Shown here: positions 62,448 to 64,000 of the stretch, piece by piece
How positions within the stretch are numbered: position 1 is the first letter of the stretch
Layout of the letters: every line of letters starts with the position of its first letter
Source of the DNA: Macrococcus armenti
Lineage (GTDB): Bacteria; Bacillota; Bacilli; Staphylococcales; Staphylococcaceae
Assembly (NCBI RefSeq): GCF_020097135.1
Contig: NZ_CP083608.1
Location: 1,922,001 to 1,986,000 of the forward strand
Direction: 5' to 3'
Length of the DNA stretch: 64,000 nucleotides
Made by a program: the position numbers and the translations under genes
The notes under the pieces: generated by a model
The model's input: only the letters and a program-made list of their open reading frames with translations
Told to the model about the DNA's origin: nothing
Databases searched by the model: none

Positions 62448-64000
62448 TTGAAAAAAACTACAAAAGCACTAAGTAGTATCTTTGTTGCATCATCTTTATT
62501 ATTTACTAGCGTATCTTTTGAAAATCAAGTTGCGCACGCTGTTACAAGTTCTGAAGTTACGAATAGCTACTCTGAACTCGTTAGCGGACAATCTTTCACT
62601 GTATTAGATGGTCTTCGTGAGAAACATAATTTAACGTTTAAAGATGTTTCAATTGAAGATAATAAAGTTAAACTATTATTTAATTATAGTTCACGTTCTA
62701 TCATTAAAGAAGGATTTTTAAACACAAACGTTTATACATATTCAAACGACTTAAATAAAGTCGATAGTTTCAGTGAAAATGTAAAGTACGTTAACTCAAA
62801 ATCTATTGAAATTACTCTAGATACAGCACAAATCAAGAAAAATGACGGCTATATCTACCTTGATTTTGGTGCTTCAAATAAACAAGACGATTTCAACAGC
62901 TACTTAACTAAAAAATTCAAAGTAAAATTAACAGAACAAATCGACATTCCTGAAGTACCTTCTACTGAAGAACCAACAACAGAAGTACCGACTACTGAAG
63001 GCCCAACGAATGAAGCACCGACTACTGAAGAACCAACAAACGAAACACCAAAGGATGGCCCAGGCTCTATCGTTGTGAACAATGAGAGTATGTCACCATA
63101 CTATTCAAAACAACCAACTGGTTTCTCTTCATATGATGAGAGTTTCATTCAACAAAGTTTAAAATCATTCAAGTCATCTAAACCGATGATGATTGATAAA
63201 AACTTTGAATTGACTGAAGAAGAACTAAACACTAGAAACTTAAGACCAAACACTAGTATTATGCCTTCAATTTCTAAATATGAGATTGGCGATCAAAAGT
63301 CATTTATCACAGTTAATATGGAAGGAAACTCAGAAAGAGACGAATATACTAGAGCAACTTTACAGTATAAAGGTTCTAAAGCTTTAGTTTGGGTTGCAGA
63401 TCCTAACGTAACAAGAGCAGATGCTGAGAAATTAGGTCGTGAATTCGATAATAACATCGCACCATTAATTCATGAAAACTTTGGTGAAGAATCAGATTTA
63501 GATGGTAACGGCAAAGTTAACATTTTATTATTTGATATTAAAGATGGATTTGGTGTAACTTCTAACGGTTACGTTGGTGGTTACTTCCATGGGCGTGATT
63601 TAAAACCAGAAATGCGTGGATCTAACAAAATGGAAATCTTCTACATGGATACTTATCCGTCAATGGGATACCCTGCAAATGCGCCTAAAGATATCACTAA
63701 AATTTACTCAACAGTTGCACACGAGTTCCAGCACATGGTTAACTTCAATGCAAAGCATATCGAACAATCTAGCGGCATGGATACTTACTTAAATGAAGCA
63801 TTCTCAATGGCTGCAGAACACATTTATAATGGACCTATCCAGGACCGTATTGATTACTATAACAATTCACGTTCAATCCAGAACGGTCATTCATTAACAT
63901 ACTGGACAAACGCTGGTGATACATTATCAAACTACTCACTTTCATACTTATTTGGTCAATACTTAAATGAACAAGCAGGTATCGGCGATAAGATTTACAA
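62448..64000 (+). CDS. Secreted neutral metalloprotease, M30 (hyicolysin) family, truncated by the window end
   Basis: The frame opens at a TTG (62448), nine bases after AAGGAG, and remains open to the end (517 codons seen). It has a signal peptide (KKTTKALSSIFVASSLLFTS, cleaved near AHA, residue 31), a beta-rich N-terminal domain, a Thr/Glu/Pro linker with PTTE/PTNE repeats (residues about 166-204), a second region, and the zinc motif HEFQH (425-429) with a downstream conserved Glu in YLNEAFSMAAEH. These features fit peptidase M30, known from Staphylococcus hyicus. The C-terminus lies beyond the window. Confidence 0.85.
   Translation, partial: MKKTTKALSSIFVASSLLFTSVSFENQVAHAVTSSEVTNSYSELVSGQSFTVLDGLREKHNLTFKDVSIEDNKVKLLFNYSSRSIIKEGFLNTNVYTYSNDLNKVDSFSENVKYVNSKSIEITLDTAQIKKNDGYIYLDFGASNKQDDFNSYLTKKFKVKLTEQIDIPEVPSTEEPTTEVPTTEGPTNEAPTTEEPTNETPKDGPGSIVVNNESMSPYYSKQPTGFSSYDESFIQQSLKSFKSSKPMMIDKNFELTEEELNTRNLRPNTSIMPSISKYEIGDQKSFITVNMEGNSERDEYTRATLQYKGSKALVWVADPNVTRADAEKLGREFDNNIAPLIHENFGEESDLDGNGKVNILLFDIKDGFGVTSNGYVGGYFHGRDLKPEMRGSNKMEIFYMDTYPSMGYPANAPKDITKIYSTVAHEFQHMVNFNAKHIEQSSGMDTYLNEAFSMAAEHIYNGPIQDRIDYYNNSRSIQNGHSLTYWTNAGDTLSNYSLSYLFGQYLNEQAGIGDKIY

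Noticed and set aside
62944-63060. Short tandem repeat that could be mistaken for a CRISPR
   Set aside because: Units are in frame and code for PTTE/PTNE protein repeats; there are no spacers.
62900-63082. Val/Gly/Ser-rich minus-strand ORF
   Set aside because: Antisense of the PTTE linker repeats of the M30 protease.

Overview
This is an AT-rich chromosomal segment of a low-GC Gram-positive coccus of the family Staphylococcaceae. It is more likely Macrococcus or a close relative than Staphylococcus aureus itself. I base this on gene content and order: ydbTS-cshA-murF-ddl-rodA, yidC-thiEMD-tenA-sceD-ssb-ywpF-fabZ-murA-ywzB-atp operon-mnaA-upp-glyA, prfA-tdk-rpmE2-rho, and rpoE-GNAT-coaW are staphylococcal. 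The stretch rho-glpX-murZ-fbaA-(spo0F-like)-ywjG-pyrG-rpoE follows the Bacillus subtilis order closely. No rRNA, tRNA, insertion sequence, prophage or CRISPR array was seen.

Layout. 1-9.1 kb: ydbT (cut by the edge), ydbS, the RNA helicase CshA, the cell-wall enzymes MurF, Ddl and RodA, a 44-residue conserved protein, cardiolipin synthase and an HD phosphohydrolase. 9.1-13.1 kb: YidC and a thiamine-salvage operon (tenA-thiD-thiM-thiE) behind a TPP riboswitch. 13.2-15.2 kb: two secreted LysM-transglycosylases, each with an ideal WalR box upstream. 15.3-18.9 kb: an SSB, YwpF, FabZ, an EpuA-type membrane peptide, MurA and YwzB. 19-25.8 kb: the complete F1Fo ATP synthase operon. 25.9-37 kb: wall precursor, pyrimidine salvage, glycine/one-carbon and translation genes, with a DnaA-box cluster before ywlC. 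37-45 kb: HxlR regulator, MurZ, FbaA, an orphan Spo0F-like receiver, PyrG with its CTP-sensing attenuator, RpoE and CoaW. 45-51.6 kb: sulfur metabolism. An S-box riboswitch controls an M20 peptidase and an LdmS-like dipeptide ligase. Beyond it lies a fused methyltransferase/cystathionine beta-synthase gene followed by mccB and luxS. 52.3-57 kb: deoR-deoC-pdp-deoB and a PerR-controlled dps. 57.5-64 kb: membrane proteins, an MFS transporter with a cre site, a universal stress protein, an LCP ligase, an acetyltransferase and an edge-truncated M30 (hyicolysin-type) secreted metalloprotease.

Most of the window is conserved core genome. The most unusual items are the YrrT-MccA gene fusion inside a homocysteine-to-cysteine/AI-2 cluster, the Spo0F-like receiver kept in a presumably non-sporulating coccus, the DnaA-box cluster, the HxlR operator/promoter overlap, and a long near-palindromic hairpin downstream of cshA. 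Much regulation can be read directly: TPP and SAM riboswitches, the pyrG reiterative-transcription attenuator, and WalR, PerR, DeoR and CcpA sites. I did not find convincing evidence of a wholly new defence or mobile system here.
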